Part shown: piece by piece, positions 1-8,204 of the stretch
Layout: the number at the start of each line of letters is the position of its first letter
Numbering within the stretch: the first letter of the stretch is position 1
Assembly: GCA_024687165.1 (NCBI GenBank)
Contig: JAILEY010000034.1
Span: 1 to 34,704, forward strand
Direction of reading: 5' to 3'
DNA: 34,704 bases
From: Treponema sp.
GTDB taxonomy: Bacteria > Spirochaetota > Spirochaetia > Treponematales > Treponemataceae
The notes under the pieces: generated by a model
The model's database searches: none
What the model saw: the letters and a program-made list of their open reading frames with translations, nothing else
Told to the model about the DNA's origin: nothing
Translations under genes and position numbers: made by a program

Positions 1-1
1 G

Positions 2-751
2 AATTCTGGAGAAAAAATGAACGGTTGTTTGAATAAAAATTTAAAATCTTACGCGAAAAGCTGGCTGTCACCGGTAAAATACGCCGAAATGCGGTCAAAA
101 AACGCAGTTAGGAATCAATATACCAATTTGTATGCCTACGCTGCAAATAATCCAATACACTATATAGACCCTGATGGAAGACGTAATTTATCTTACGAAG
201 AATATAGTTTTATAAGAGAGATCTTAGGAAATATAGGCACCACTGCAATATCTAATGCGACTATAATAAATAGTCCAAGTGGCAGATCTGCTTCAACACA
301 TTTATTTTATTCTGGTCAAATTTGGCTTTCAAACGATATTTATTATAATCCTCTTGGTTCATATGACGGGAAGAATACTCTGATTCATGAGGCTTTTCAT
401 CAAGTTCAATATCTTTTTAACCCCGGTGGTTGCACTTTGGTAAATGGACCAAGTGCTTTTGATTATCTATTATGTGAGCAGTACTTATATACTTCTGGTA
501 AGGTTGATGTTTATAGTTTTGGTGATTACCGTATAACAGATTTATCTCAATATACTACTTTAGATGACATAGAATACTACGAATCACAAGCGCAAATGGT
601 CGGAGATTTTGCAGAATTATATTCATTCGCAAAAGACGGAAGAAAACTTTCGGAAAAACAATCAAAAGCTTTGAAAGATGCTGCGACTATATTATCAAAT
701 TCAGGATTTAAATCAGAGGCAATAGAATGGGTAAAAGAAAATATAGAGTGA
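2..751 (+). CDS. Rhs-type polymorphic toxin tip with zincin metallopeptidase motif (5' partial)
   Basis: The reading frame is open to the left window edge, so this is probably the end of a longer Rhs/YD-repeat protein; the first ATG is at 17 with GGAG just upstream, so an orphan tip is also possible. Numbered from that ATG, residues 38-54 carry the classic Rhs core end (YAYAANNPIHYIDPDG), after which Rhs proteins switch to a variable toxin domain. The tip has HEAFH at residues 124-128, an HExxH zinc-protease motif, and a downstream Glu in YYESQAQ (about residue 189) that could be the third zinc ligand, as in DUF4157-like zincins. No signal peptide is seen. The gene overlaps the next lipoprotein gene by 25 nt, the usual toxin-immunity arrangement. 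Base composition is more AT-rich than the housekeeping genes, suggesting transfer. The Rhs assignment is firm; peptidase toxin activity is inferred from the motif. Confidence 0.75.
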   Translation, partial: NSGEKMNGCLNKNLKSYAKSWLSPVKYAEMRSKNAVRNQYTNLYAYAANNPIHYIDPDGRRNLSYEEYSFIREILGNIGTTAISNATIINSPSGRSASTHLFYSGQIWLSNDIYYNPLGSYDGKNTLIHEAFHQVQYLFNPGGCTLVNGPSAFDYLLCEQYLYTSGKVDVYSFGDYRITDLSQYTTLDDIEYYESQAQMVGDFAELYSFAKDGRKLSEKQSKALKDAATILSNSGFKSEAIEWVKENIE

Positions 752-1167
752 TATTTTTATTCTTTGCAGTGTTTTTGTTTTTTGGTTGCGTGCAAACTAA
801 AAGTATGACAATTTCTAGCTGCTCAATACAAAAAGAGTCTATCAGGATAAATATAGATTGCTTAAATTTTAATCAGAGAATAAATGAGGCTTCTCTTACA
901 AATGATGAGTATTATTATGTTTTTGACATGGAAGATATTGATTGTAAACAATCTAATAATCAAGTATTGGTAAAGTTAAATTGTTCGGATAAGAAAATAA
1001 AGACTAATCAGGAATACAGATTAACTCTGCGTTTTTCCGGAGGATATGCATATGCTAATATTTTTTTGGGGAATCCTATAAAAAAAATAGGGGAAAATTA
1101 TCCCTGTGAAGATTTTGAACATATTCAGATTCTTATTTTTGATCAATCTGCGGTAATAGGAATTTAA
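727..1167 (+). CDS. Small lipoprotein, candidate immunity protein of the Rhs metallopeptidase tip
   Basis: Encodes 146 aa. A basic N-terminus and a hydrophobic stretch end in FFGC (Cys21), a lipoprotein signal, so the mature ~125-residue protein should be a membrane-anchored lipoprotein facing the periplasm. The mature part has several Cys (SCS, DC, NC, PC) and looks beta-rich; no family is recognised. The ATG lies inside the 3' end of the toxin tip frame (25-nt overlap), implying translational coupling. Gene order and overlap match polymorphic toxin-immunity pairs, and a periplasmic lipoprotein would suit a toxin acting in the envelope. The immunity role is inference from position only. Confidence 0.6.
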   Translation: MGKRKYRVIFLFFAVFLFFGCVQTKSMTISSCSIQKESIRINIDCLNFNQRINEASLTNDEYYYVFDMEDIDCKQSNNQVLVKLNCSDKKIKTNQEYRLTLRFSGGYAYANIFLGNPIKKIGENYPCEDFEHIQILIFDQSAVIGI

Positions 1168-1226
1168 AAAGAAAAAATAAAATCTTTTGATGTAAGACCA
1201 TATATAAAAGGATCATGGTTTGAAAA

Positions 1227-2222
1227 ATGGAATGGACAAAATATATGTTATTAAAATTGATTATTAAAAATAGATTAATAGAAATATTATTTTCCTGTAT
1301 GAGTTTTTGTATATTGGCGCTATCATCATGCAGTATTTCTAGTGAACAAAAAATAAAAGATTTACAAAAGAGTTTTTATTCTTCTGATTATAAAAAAATT
1401 GAAAAACTATTGAGTAGTGATTTAAAGCTTTATCCATCTCTTCAAAATGAACTAATGAGAATTTCTCTTGAAATAAAAAAGGATCCAAAGTCTACGCTAT
1501 TACTTACAGATTATTTTAATGATGCAGATATTTTGTATAAAGAGCAGACTGCTTTATATTGGACATTGAAACTTGGAGATAATGAAACTGCTAAAAGCCT
1601 GGTTATTAAAGGTGCAAATTTATTTTCATGTAATAATGATGATATTGATGATACGCCTTTTTCTTTAGTATTGAATACTAAAAATCAAAAATTCATAGAT
1701 TGGCTTGTGAAAGAATATTTAGAATCACATGATCTTAATTCAACAACTGTTGAGAAAGTATTTAGCGGACTGTTGAATAAAGGTTATGTTGTGTCAGCAG
1801 AATGTTTAATTCAAAATCCCAAAAATAAAGCCAAATTAATTACTTGTCCTGATGTGGTTAGTTTGATTGTTTATAATTTTTATGATAAAAAATGTGAACA
1901 CATTATAAATGAATTGAAAAAAAGTGAACTTAAGTTTGATAAAGATTATGCCTATTATCACATGGCATTGATTTCAGATGAAAAGGATATCACTTCTGTG
2001 ATTAAGTGGTTAGAAAAAAATCACGTTAAAAAAAATTATAAATATTATTTTACAGATCATCCTTGCACTGTAGATAATGAATATACTTCACCTGCAGAAT
2101 TTTCAGCTTTGCTTGCACATTTTCATTCAAAGAAAATTTCCGCCTCGGATACAATTGATTCAGAACTCATATTGAAATATAAAAAGTGGGCTGAATACTT
2201 TGAAAAATCTTCTTGTAAATAA
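1227..2222 (+). CDS. Ankyrin-like repeat lipoprotein, hypothetical
   Basis: Encodes 331 aa with a hydrophobic N-terminal segment ending in LSSC (about residue 35), a probable lipoprotein signal. Residues ~105-165 contain helix-turn-helix repeats of ankyrin type (TALYWTLKLGDNETAKSLVI, then KGANLF and a TPFSLVL unit), and further helical pairs follow. It is Lys- and AT-rich and follows the toxin/immunity pair on the same strand after a 59-nt gap. Ankyrin-repeat proteins are common as immunity or accessory proteins beside polymorphic toxins, so this may be a second immunity-type gene; that is inference. The start is uncertain: ATG 1227 has only a distant AAGG, and a second ATG lies at 1245. Confidence 0.55.
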   Translation: MEWTKYMLLKLIIKNRLIEILFSCMSFCILALSSCSISSEQKIKDLQKSFYSSDYKKIEKLLSSDLKLYPSLQNELMRISLEIKKDPKSTLLLTDYFNDADILYKEQTALYWTLKLGDNETAKSLVIKGANLFSCNNDDIDDTPFSLVLNTKNQKFIDWLVKEYLESHDLNSTTVEKVFSGLLNKGYVVSAECLIQNPKNKAKLITCPDVVSLIVYNFYDKKCEHIINELKKSELKFDKDYAYYHMALISDEKDITSVIKWLEKNHVKKNYKYYFTDHPCTVDNEYTSPAEFSALLAHFHSKKISASDTIDSELILKYKKWAEYFEKSSCK

Positions 2223-2287
2223 ATTAGGAGAATAATATTCCCCGCTACATCTAGCGTTTTCAGCCAGTCTGAAGACGCAGCGCTTTA

Positions 2288-2313
2288 CTCCCACAAATAA
2301 AGATATGTGGGAG
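2288..2313. other. Perfect 8-bp hairpin between the ankyrin-like gene and the DUF1703 gene
   Basis: CTCCCACA (2288-2295) and TGTGGGAG (2306-2313) form a perfect stem with a 10-nt loop. No T-run follows on either strand, so this is not a standard intrinsic terminator. A related CCCACA...TGTGCGGGAG hairpin lies near the right end of the window, also after an immunity-type gene. Confidence 0.5.
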
Positions 2314-2343
2314 AAGGTGTATTTTAAGGGGAATTTTGTTTTA

Positions 2344-2372
2344 TTGTAAACAATCCTAAACAATGCTAGAAT
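2344..2372 (+). promoter_or_regulatory. Promoter giving a likely leaderless transcript of the DUF1703 gene
   Basis: TTGTAA (2344-2349), a 17-bp spacer and TAGAAT (2367-2372) preceded by TGC (extended -10). The ATG at 2380 lies 7 nt after the -10 and there is no Shine-Dalgarno sequence, so transcription would start at or next to the start codon. Confidence 0.55.
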
Positions 2373-2379
2373 AAAAACC

Positions 2380-3948
2380 ATGAAAGCAAGATTATTACCG
2401 ATTGGTATTCAGGATTTTGAAGATTTACGAAAACGAGACTGTATTTATGTTGATAAAACGGACCTTATTTATAAACTTATCACAGAAGGAAAGCCATATT
2501 TCCTAAGCCGTCCCCGTCGTTTTGGTAAAAGCCTTTTGCTTTCAACTTTAGAAGCCTACTTTCTTGGTAAGAAAGAACTTTTTAAGGGGCTTGCAATCGA
2601 AAAACTTGAAAAGAAATGGGAAGAATATCCTGTTTTGAAAATAAGTTTTGGAGCAGACAATTATCCGGATTTGGTAAGTTTAAAATCTGCAATTAATCTG
2701 CAACTTTCAAAATATGAAAAAGCATATAATATTGAAGTAACAGATGAACGTTCTGCACCAAGATTAAATAATATTATTTCAACAGTTTATCAGCAGACCG
2801 GCAAACAGGTAGTTATTCTGATCGACGAATATGACAAGCCTATTCTTGATGCGCTTTACACAGAATACGAAGACCAGAACCGTCAGGAGCTGCGCAGTTT
2901 TTACAGTCCGCTCAAAGACCTTGATAAATACATACGTTTTTTGTTTATCACAGGAATTACAAAAGTAAGCCACGTAAATATCTTCAGCGGGCTTAATCAG
3001 CTGAATGATATAAGTTTGAATAAAAACTATTGTACATTATGCGGAATTTCAGAATCTGAGCTTGAAAAGTATTTTGAGCCTGAAATTGAAAAACTTGCAG
3101 AAGAACAGGAAATGACAGTATCACAAGCTAAAGAAAAACTGGCTGTAATGTATGACGGATATCATTTTGCTCACACAGGTGAAGGGGTATATAACCCGTT
3201 CTGCCTTTTGAAATGTTTTATGGAAAAAGATTTTGGTTCATACTGGTTTGAAAGTGGAACTCCATCATTTCTTGTAAAAACATTGCAGAATCAGCCGCTG
3301 GAACTTTCTACACTTGTAAATGGTCGACAGGCAACTGAAAATCAGTTTAAGAATTATGATCCAGACAGCAAAAATATGCTTCCTGTAATTTACCAGAGCG
3401 GCTATCTTACAATAAAAGGCTTTGAAAAAGAATCAAGACTTTTTACGCTTGATTTTCCAAACCGCGAAATAGAACAAGGCTTTCTCGAAGTTCTTCTGAA
3501 AAAGTTTGTCAATGTTCCATATGATGATATGGGGCTGGAAATAAATAACATGAAGCAGGCCTTGAAGAATAAAGATGTAGACAGAGTGCTTACAATTATA
3601 AAATCCGCAATTGCAGACTTGCCGACCGTGGTAAAAAAGGATATGTGCGAAAATTACTACGAATCTGTAACTCACCTTATTTTCCGATTGACAGGCTTTA
3701 ATGTTGTAAGTGAACTTCAGTCAGTTGCCGGCCGTAGCGATGTAATTGTTACAACAAAAGACAGCGTCTTTATTTTTGAACTGAAAATGGACAAAGGCCG
3801 TAAGTTTGAAGAAGTTGCGGAAGAAGCTTTAGCACAGATTGATGCAAACGGTTATGCGGAACGCTATGCAGTGAGTGGAAAGACAATGTATAAAACAGGT
3901 GTTGTTTTCTCAAGTACAGGAAAGGGGATGATTGGCTGGAAATATTAG
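2380..3948 (+). CDS. AAA-ATPase-like / PD-(D/E)XK nuclease family protein (PF09820 + DUF1703)
   Basis: Encodes 522 aa. The N-terminal half is the AAA-ATPase-like domain: an LPIGIQDFEDLR opening, YVDKT, then a Walker-A-like SRPRRFGKS (residues 43-51) and Walker B VVILIDEYDKP (about residue 147). The C-terminal domain is PD-(D/E)XK nuclease-like (DUF1703), with GRSDVIV and FIFELK giving Asp454, Glu467 and Lys469. The length is full for the family. These proteins are often present in many copies in Treponema, Bacteroidetes and Fibrobacter genomes; their function is not established, and defence or mobile-element roles are suspected. It lies between toxin/immunity genes and a decayed gene tail, which fits an accessory insertion. 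The start is fixed by the family N-terminus and by the promoter 7 nt upstream. Confidence 0.9.
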   Translation: MKARLLPIGIQDFEDLRKRDCIYVDKTDLIYKLITEGKPYFLSRPRRFGKSLLLSTLEAYFLGKKELFKGLAIEKLEKKWEEYPVLKISFGADNYPDLVSLKSAINLQLSKYEKAYNIEVTDERSAPRLNNIISTVYQQTGKQVVILIDEYDKPILDALYTEYEDQNRQELRSFYSPLKDLDKYIRFLFITGITKVSHVNIFSGLNQLNDISLNKNYCTLCGISESELEKYFEPEIEKLAEEQEMTVSQAKEKLAVMYDGYHFAHTGEGVYNPFCLLKCFMEKDFGSYWFESGTPSFLVKTLQNQPLELSTLVNGRQATENQFKNYDPDSKNMLPVIYQSGYLTIKGFEKESRLFTLDFPNREIEQGFLEVLLKKFVNVPYDDMGLEINNMKQALKNKDVDRVLTIIKSAIADLPTVVKKDMCENYYESVTHLIFRLTGFNVVSELQSVAGRSDVIVTTKDSVFIFELKMDKGRKFEEVAEEALAQIDANGYAERYAVSGKTMYKTGVVFSSTGKGMIGWKY

Positions 3949-3961
3949 CTTGATTTATTAA

Positions 3962-4192
3962 GGAAGTTTTCCTGCAATTTATCCAAGTGATCCAAATTGT
4001 CCAGATAGAAAAAATAAAATAGATGCATATAAACAGCCGGATGATTTTACAATCTCAAAATCTGATTATTTAAACAATAACGGGCATGTAATATATCCTG
4101 CAAGAAATTATGATTTATTAATTACAATTAAGAATGCAGAAGAAAAGAAAATATTAAAATCTTTGTTATCAAAAAAAATCAAATGGGCTTAA
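3962..4192 (+). pseudogene. Headless C-terminal gene remnant (76 codons)
   Basis: Directly after the DUF1703 gene there is a 76-codon open frame with no ATG, TTG or GTG start and no ribosome-binding site. It begins after an in-frame TAA and ends at TAA 4190-4192. The translation is protein-like (GSFPAIYPSDPNCPDRKNKI near its start, then a Lys/Ile-rich helix ending KKIKWA). I read it as the tail of a gene whose 5' part was lost, perhaps when the DUF1703 gene arrived. The family is not recognised. The remaining bases up to 4252 show nothing further. Confidence 0.45.
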
Positions 4193-4252
4193 AGAAGAAA
4201 TCATAAATTATTGATTATAAATAAGTACGCTTTTGATAACTGATGCTTTTTG

Positions 4253-4717
4253 TTAAAACTCATCTTCATCAATGCAGATGATCAGGCTTCTGTTTTCTTT
4301 GTATTCCGCGAGATTTTTTTCAACTTCTTCGCGCGAAATAAGTTTTCTCTCGTTTATTCCCGGACAGAAGTTTTTTTCTTCATTCCAGCTTTTTTCATCA
4401 GACATTATTTTTGTCCAGAAAGGGTAGGTCCTGCATTGAGTCGGGCGTGCTTCATAACAGGTGCAGCCTTTGTCCCAGAAAATGCATTGAGCTGTGTCAG
4501 CCTTATCTAAAAGGCAAAGATAATATTTTTTGTCGTCATTATTTTGAAGAAACTGACAGTTTCCTTTTATAAACTCTTCTTCTGTCTGATTTAAATATGA
4601 CGCAAGCCTTGATAAATCTTTCTGACTGAGCATTACAACTCCGCCTTCAAGACAGCAGCAGGCCGTGCAGTTTTTACATTCAAATTTCAATCCGTCGCTG
4701 TAAAAATTATTCATCAT
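4253..4717 (-). CDS. YkgJ-family cysteine-cluster protein (CxxCxxCC, PF03692)
   Basis: From the ATG at 4717 it encodes 154 aa. The family signature is present: CKNCTACC near the N-terminus, then CIFWDKGCTCYEARPTQCRT with the characteristic ARPxxCRxYPFW block. These cysteines are predicted to bind zinc or iron; the biochemical role of the family is unclear. The frame extends further upstream into dgt, but the start is best placed at 4717 (or 4714), where GGCGG precedes it by 3 or 6 nt, leaving 19 nt after the dgt stop. It is therefore the second gene of the dgt operon. Confidence 0.8.
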   Translation of the reverse strand: MMNNFYSDGLKFECKNCTACCCLEGGVVMLSQKDLSRLASYLNQTEEEFIKGNCQFLQNNDDKKYYLCLLDKADTAQCIFWDKGCTCYEARPTQCRTYPFWTKIMSDEKSWNEEKNFCPGINERKLISREEVEKNLAEYKENRSLIICIDEDEF

Positions 4718-4736
4718 GTTCCGCCGTATCAGTTGA

Positions 4737-6020
4737 TTAAAAGTTGCTGATTTCTTCAAAAATTGAAATTGCAAACTGGTCAGTCATTCCGCTGATGTAT
4801 TCAATGATGCATTTTTCGTAGCTTTCAGGATCGTTGATGTCAAAAACTTCTTTTGTGTAATATCTGAAAAGCTGCTTTTTTTCTAAATCATAATTTGTAT
4901 ATTTTACAAGCCAGTCGATGAATGTCTCGCGGAGTTTCTGAGTATATTTGAGACATCTGTCCATCGTTCTTTTCTTTGCAAAATCCTGTGTCTGAATGAG
5001 TGCGTTGTAGATGCAGCCTAAAACTACTTCCGCATATTTCTGGAATTCAATAAGGCGCCAGTTGTTGTAAATATTTGCAAAGCTGAATCTTTTAAGTTCG
5101 TGTATGAATTTAAAATACGGCTCGCTGAAGCAAAGTCCTTTTTCCGGATATGATTCATTGCATAAGTCTACAATCATATCGTTAATCAGTGTCGTTGTGT
5201 TTACGGCTCTTCCAGATCTGAAGGCACCGTTTGTTGTATGATTTGAATATTTTTTATTCGGTCCGAATCCAAGTGTTGCACCAACGATATCGCGCAGCTG
5301 ACGGTATGCCCCCATGTCGATTAAATGGCAGGCTCTTGCGTCTTCAATATCTCTTCCAAGAAATGCAATTTTATCACTGATTTTTACAACGCATCCTTCC
5401 CATGTGAAAGGTGAAACAATTCCTGGTCTTTTAATTTCGTAAAGATCAATTGCTTTGTCCCGTGGTTTCAATGCCTGTTGATCAATCTCTCCGCAGTGAC
5501 AGATAAGTCCGTCCCTTACAGCATATGTAAGATCAAGATTTTTTCTGCCTCCGTCCGGGTCCTGCAGAGTTTCTATATAATCAGCAAAAAAAAGACTGTT
5601 TCTTTCATGCCAGAATTTCTTTGGAGCATTTTCACCTTCCTTCTGTTTTTTTATGAGGGAGTTCAAAATGTTTTCTCCGGTGTGTCCGAATGGTGCGTGC
5701 CCGATGTCGTGGCCGGTTGCAATTGCATTTGTCAGTTCAACATTAAGTCCAAGATGCTTTGCAATTGTTGTGCTTACACTTGCAACGTGATTTACATGTT
5801 CAATTCTTGTGCACAGATGATCATTGTTTGGAGCAAAGAAAACCTGAGTTTTGTGTTTTAATCTTCTGTATGCTTCGCTGTGAAGTATTCGTGTATAGTC
5901 GCGCTCAAAATCACTGCGGATTCCGTTTCCTCTTGAGTAGAGTTCGCTTTCTCTTGTGATTGCAGCTTTCCATTTTGGATTGTCTTCATTTGTGCAGACA
6001 TTTTTGAATGAGTCTTTCAT
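4737..6020 (-). CDS. dgt: Deoxyguanosinetriphosphate triphosphohydrolase-like protein (HD domain)
   Basis: Encodes 427 aa. It hydrolyses dNTPs (classically dGTP to deoxyguanosine and triphosphate) and shapes the dNTP pool. The N-terminus has the family block RSDFERDYTRILHSEAYRRL (residues 35-54) followed by KHKTQVF. The HD metal site is visible as RIEHVNHV (His75, His78), GHDIGHAPFGH (His104-Asp105) and a later KISDKIAFLGRDIEDA Asp. The length matches the dGTPase-like type 1/2 proteins. It is followed by the CxxCxxCC gene. A promoter sits so close (TATAAT, 7 nt, ATG) that the mRNA is probably leaderless. The precise nucleotide preference cannot be read from sequence. Confidence 0.92.
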   Translation of the reverse strand: MKDSFKNVCTNEDNPKWKAAITRESELYSRGNGIRSDFERDYTRILHSEAYRRLKHKTQVFFAPNNDHLCTRIEHVNHVASVSTTIAKHLGLNVELTNAIATGHDIGHAPFGHTGENILNSLIKKQKEGENAPKKFWHERNSLFFADYIETLQDPDGGRKNLDLTYAVRDGLICHCGEIDQQALKPRDKAIDLYEIKRPGIVSPFTWEGCVVKISDKIAFLGRDIEDARACHLIDMGAYRQLRDIVGATLGFGPNKKYSNHTTNGAFRSGRAVNTTTLINDMIVDLCNESYPEKGLCFSEPYFKFIHELKRFSFANIYNNWRLIEFQKYAEVVLGCIYNALIQTQDFAKKRTMDRCLKYTQKLRETFIDWLVKYTNYDLEKKQLFRYYTKEVFDINDPESYEKCIIEYISGMTDQFAISIFEEISNF

Positions 6021-6027
6021 GTTTTTT

Positions 6028-6056
6028 ATTATAGATTGATTTTTTTAATCTGTCAT
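6028..6056 (-). promoter_or_regulatory. dgt promoter, predicted leaderless start
   Basis: On the minus strand: ATGACA (6056-6051), 17-bp spacer, perfect TATAAT (6033-6028), then 7 nt to the dgt ATG. The -35 overlaps the stop codon of the upstream methyltransferase-fusion gene. No Shine-Dalgarno sequence fits between -10 and ATG. Confidence 0.65.
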
Positions 6057-7297
6057 TATGACTCAATATCCAGAAATGGTTTTATCTTTTCAAAAGAGGT
6101 TTCAGTTTTAATCAGATATATTCCTGCAAAATCCTTTGAAATAGTTTTGCTTAAAAATTTGTAAGTGCATGCAATGTCGAATTCAACAGGACCTTTTACT
6201 GTGTGTGAAAAATTAATCGGGCAGAGTGAACCGTCATCTTTTAAAATTATTTTTTGCGGTTGAAAGTTTCCATAACAAATTCTGTTTCCTTCTGGAAGAT
6301 GTTTGATTTTTCTTATAGTTTCAAAATTTTCCGGATTGCTTTTGTCTTTTATTTGTGAAAGAAGAAAATCTTTGTAGTTTTCAAAATCTTCCGTCTGAAT
6401 ACTGCTGATTTTTTTCTGTAGTTCAACGTATTTAAGTATTGCATTTAATCTTTCTTTTTCATCTTCAATTTGAGACAGTGTTTCCCCGTTAATCTTTTCG
6501 TATATTGCAGCATACATTCCGTCCTGAAAAAATACTCTGAATGCTTTTGGAGCGGGAATACCAAGACTGTTGATTTTAAGCGTATTTAAAAATTCTTTAA
6601 GTACATCGTCTTTTGAAAAATCTTTTTTGTAGAGCTTTATTACTTTGTTGTTTTTGTATTCAAAAAAATCTGCTGAGTTTCCCTGTGCAATTTTTTTGAG
6701 CTGTGAAAAATCTATAAAATCATTTTTTTTGCTTACAGAAATTCCGTCTCCGCATTTGTAGAAGGTTGTTGTAAATTCTGTGTTGAATTTTAAAAAGTCA
6801 ACATAGCGTTTGATTTTTCTAACAAGCTTTATCGTGCTGTAATTGTGCGTCAGTGAATGATCTTCAACCATGCCGTGAAAGCTTAAGTTGTCGCTGATGA
6901 TTACTCCGTTTTTTGAAAGATTTTTTTTGAATTTTTCAAAGAATCTTGTGTATTGTGCTTTTGCTGCATCGATGAAAATTAAATCAAAAGAATCTTTTAG
7001 ATCTACTGCCATTGCGTCCATGTTGATCAGTGTTATTCTGTCGCTGAGGTTTTCGCTCTTTATGTTTTCAATTGCTTTTATTGCACGGTCTATATCGATT
7101 TCTATTGTCGTAACATTAACGTCCGGTTTTACTGATGCAAATCTGATTGCTGAGTATCCGATTGCAGAACCGATTTCAAGAATATTATGTACTTCATGTT
7201 CCGCAATATATTTACAGATGAAGTCACTTGTTTCGTCGAACATTATTGGGACTGAATTTTTCTTTGCGTATTCTTTTATGCTTTGTAATTTATCCAT
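6056..7297 (-). CDS. TrmR-like O-methyltransferase fused to a degenerate APH-type kinase domain
   Basis: Encodes 413 aa from ATG 7297, which overlaps the prmC stop (ATGGATAA) with AGCGGA 7 nt upstream; ATG 7315 is an alternative. Residues ~1-190 are a class I SAM methyltransferase: LEIGSAIGYSAIRFA (39-53), TTIEID, LIFIDAAKAQY (107-116) and GVIISDN, most like TrmR/YrrM, which methylates 5-hydroxyuridine in tRNA. Residues ~195-400 resemble aminoglycoside-phosphotransferase-like kinases, with N-lobe VIKLY (Lys221), IYEKINGETL and a C-lobe catalytic loop. That loop reads YGNFQPQKI (342-350) where active enzymes have HGDxHxxN, and the metal-binding IDxx motif is INFS (361). Catalytic Asp, His and Asn are thus replaced, suggesting a pseudokinase or substrate-binding role. 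The domain calls are confident; function of the fusion is unknown. Confidence 0.75.
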   Translation of the reverse strand: MDKLQSIKEYAKKNSVPIMFDETSDFICKYIAEHEVHNILEIGSAIGYSAIRFASVKPDVNVTTIEIDIDRAIKAIENIKSENLSDRITLINMDAMAVDLKDSFDLIFIDAAKAQYTRFFEKFKKNLSKNGVIISDNLSFHGMVEDHSLTHNYSTIKLVRKIKRYVDFLKFNTEFTTTFYKCGDGISVSKKNDFIDFSQLKKIAQGNSADFFEYKNNKVIKLYKKDFSKDDVLKEFLNTLKINSLGIPAPKAFRVFFQDGMYAAIYEKINGETLSQIEDEKERLNAILKYVELQKKISSIQTEDFENYKDFLLSQIKDKSNPENFETIRKIKHLPEGNRICYGNFQPQKIILKDDGSLCPINFSHTVKGPVEFDIACTYKFLSKTISKDFAGIYLIKTETSFEKIKPFLDIES

Positions 7298-8204
7298 TGA
7301 AAATTCCGCTGACATTTCTAAGTTGTCCTTCAAGATCTCTGTAAAGTTTTGTTTGTGAAAATCCGTTTTGTTTCATAAATGATTCTGTTTTTTCTGCATT
7401 GTATTCGCCTGTTTCAAGAATCAGAATTCCGTCTTTTGTAAAATGTGCTTTTGACTGGATTATAAGATTTCTGATCAGCTCAAGGCCGTCTGTTGTTCCG
7501 CTTGGAGATCCGTCTGTGTTAACGTCTCCGTCAAGTGCAAGGCGAGGTTCATTTCTTCCGTCTTTTAAAAGTTCATCTGTTTCTAGAGCAGGTACGTACG
7601 GAGGATTTGAAACGATGATATCAAATTTTTCGTTTATGCTGTTAAAAAGATTTGTTTCAATGAATTTAATTTTTTTTGCAGAATCTGAAAGAAGTCTTTC
7701 AGAATTTTTTTCAGCAATTTTAAGTGCATTAACGCTTATATCTGCTAAAATAAAATCTGGAAGTAATTCTGTCGTAATGATTTTTTCTTCTTTAAGAAAT
7801 TTTAAAATACTTACTGCAATGCAGCCGCTTCCTGTGCACAAATCAAGAACTTTAAGTGCACGTTTTTTTTCTTCAGTTTTTTCTTTTATAAACTGGATTG
7901 CATTTTCTACAAGTATTTCTGTGTCTGGTTTTGGAATCAGTACATCTGGTGTAACAAAAAAATCATATCCGTAGAATTCTTTATGTCCTGTTATATATGC
8001 AACCGGCAGTCCTGTCTTTCTTTTTTCAATGGCTTCTTTTAAAATGGTTTCCTGTTCATCAGTAAGCTCTTCATCTCTGTGAAATAAAATGTATGTTTTG
8101 TCTTTGTTTGTAAAATGCTGAAGCAACACATCTGCGTCAAGTGCGGCAGAAGGGGATGATGTTAATTCTTTGATTGCATGTTGTTTGAATTGCTGGAAAG
8201 TCAT
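7290..8204 (-). CDS. prmC: Peptide chain release factor N5-glutamine methyltransferase
   Basis: Encodes 304 aa from ATG 8204. It methylates the Gln of the GGQ motif of release factors using SAM, in the cytoplasm. The N-terminal helical domain (LDADVLLQ) is followed by GLPVAYITGHKEFYG, then the SAM-binding VLDLCTGSGCIAVSIL and the catalytic DIIVSNPPYVP (NPPY), the hallmark of PrmC/HemK. Its substrate gene prfA lies immediately upstream, as in many bacteria. The ATG overlaps no other gene and has no clear Shine-Dalgarno sequence; an upstream TTG in frame at 8222 is less likely. Its 3' end overlaps the next gene by 8 nt. Confidence 0.93.
   Translation of the reverse strand: MTFQQFKQHAIKELTSSPSAALDADVLLQHFTNKDKTYILFHRDEELTDEQETILKEAIEKRKTGLPVAYITGHKEFYGYDFFVTPDVLIPKPDTEILVENAIQFIKEKTEEKKRALKVLDLCTGSGCIAVSILKFLKEEKIITTELLPDFILADISVNALKIAEKNSERLLSDSAKKIKFIETNLFNSINEKFDIIVSNPPYVPALETDELLKDGRNEPRLALDGDVNTDGSPSGTTDGLELIRNLIIQSKAHFTKDGILILETGEYNAEKTESFMKQNGFSQTKLYRDLEGQLRNVSGIFNG

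Noticed and set aside
2160-2381. A 73-codon minus-strand frame across the gap before the DUF1703 gene
   Set aside because: It covers the ankyrin-like gene's end and the promoter, has no ribosome-binding site and no recognisable protein features.
6888-7358. A 156-codon plus-strand open frame opposite the methyltransferase domain
   Set aside because: Antisense to conserved SAM-binding motifs and hydrophobic only because of the complementary codons.
7399-7974. A 191-codon plus-strand open frame opposite prmC
   Set aside because: It is antisense to a well-conserved PrmC coding sequence, has Ser/Arg-rich shadow composition and no ribosome-binding site.
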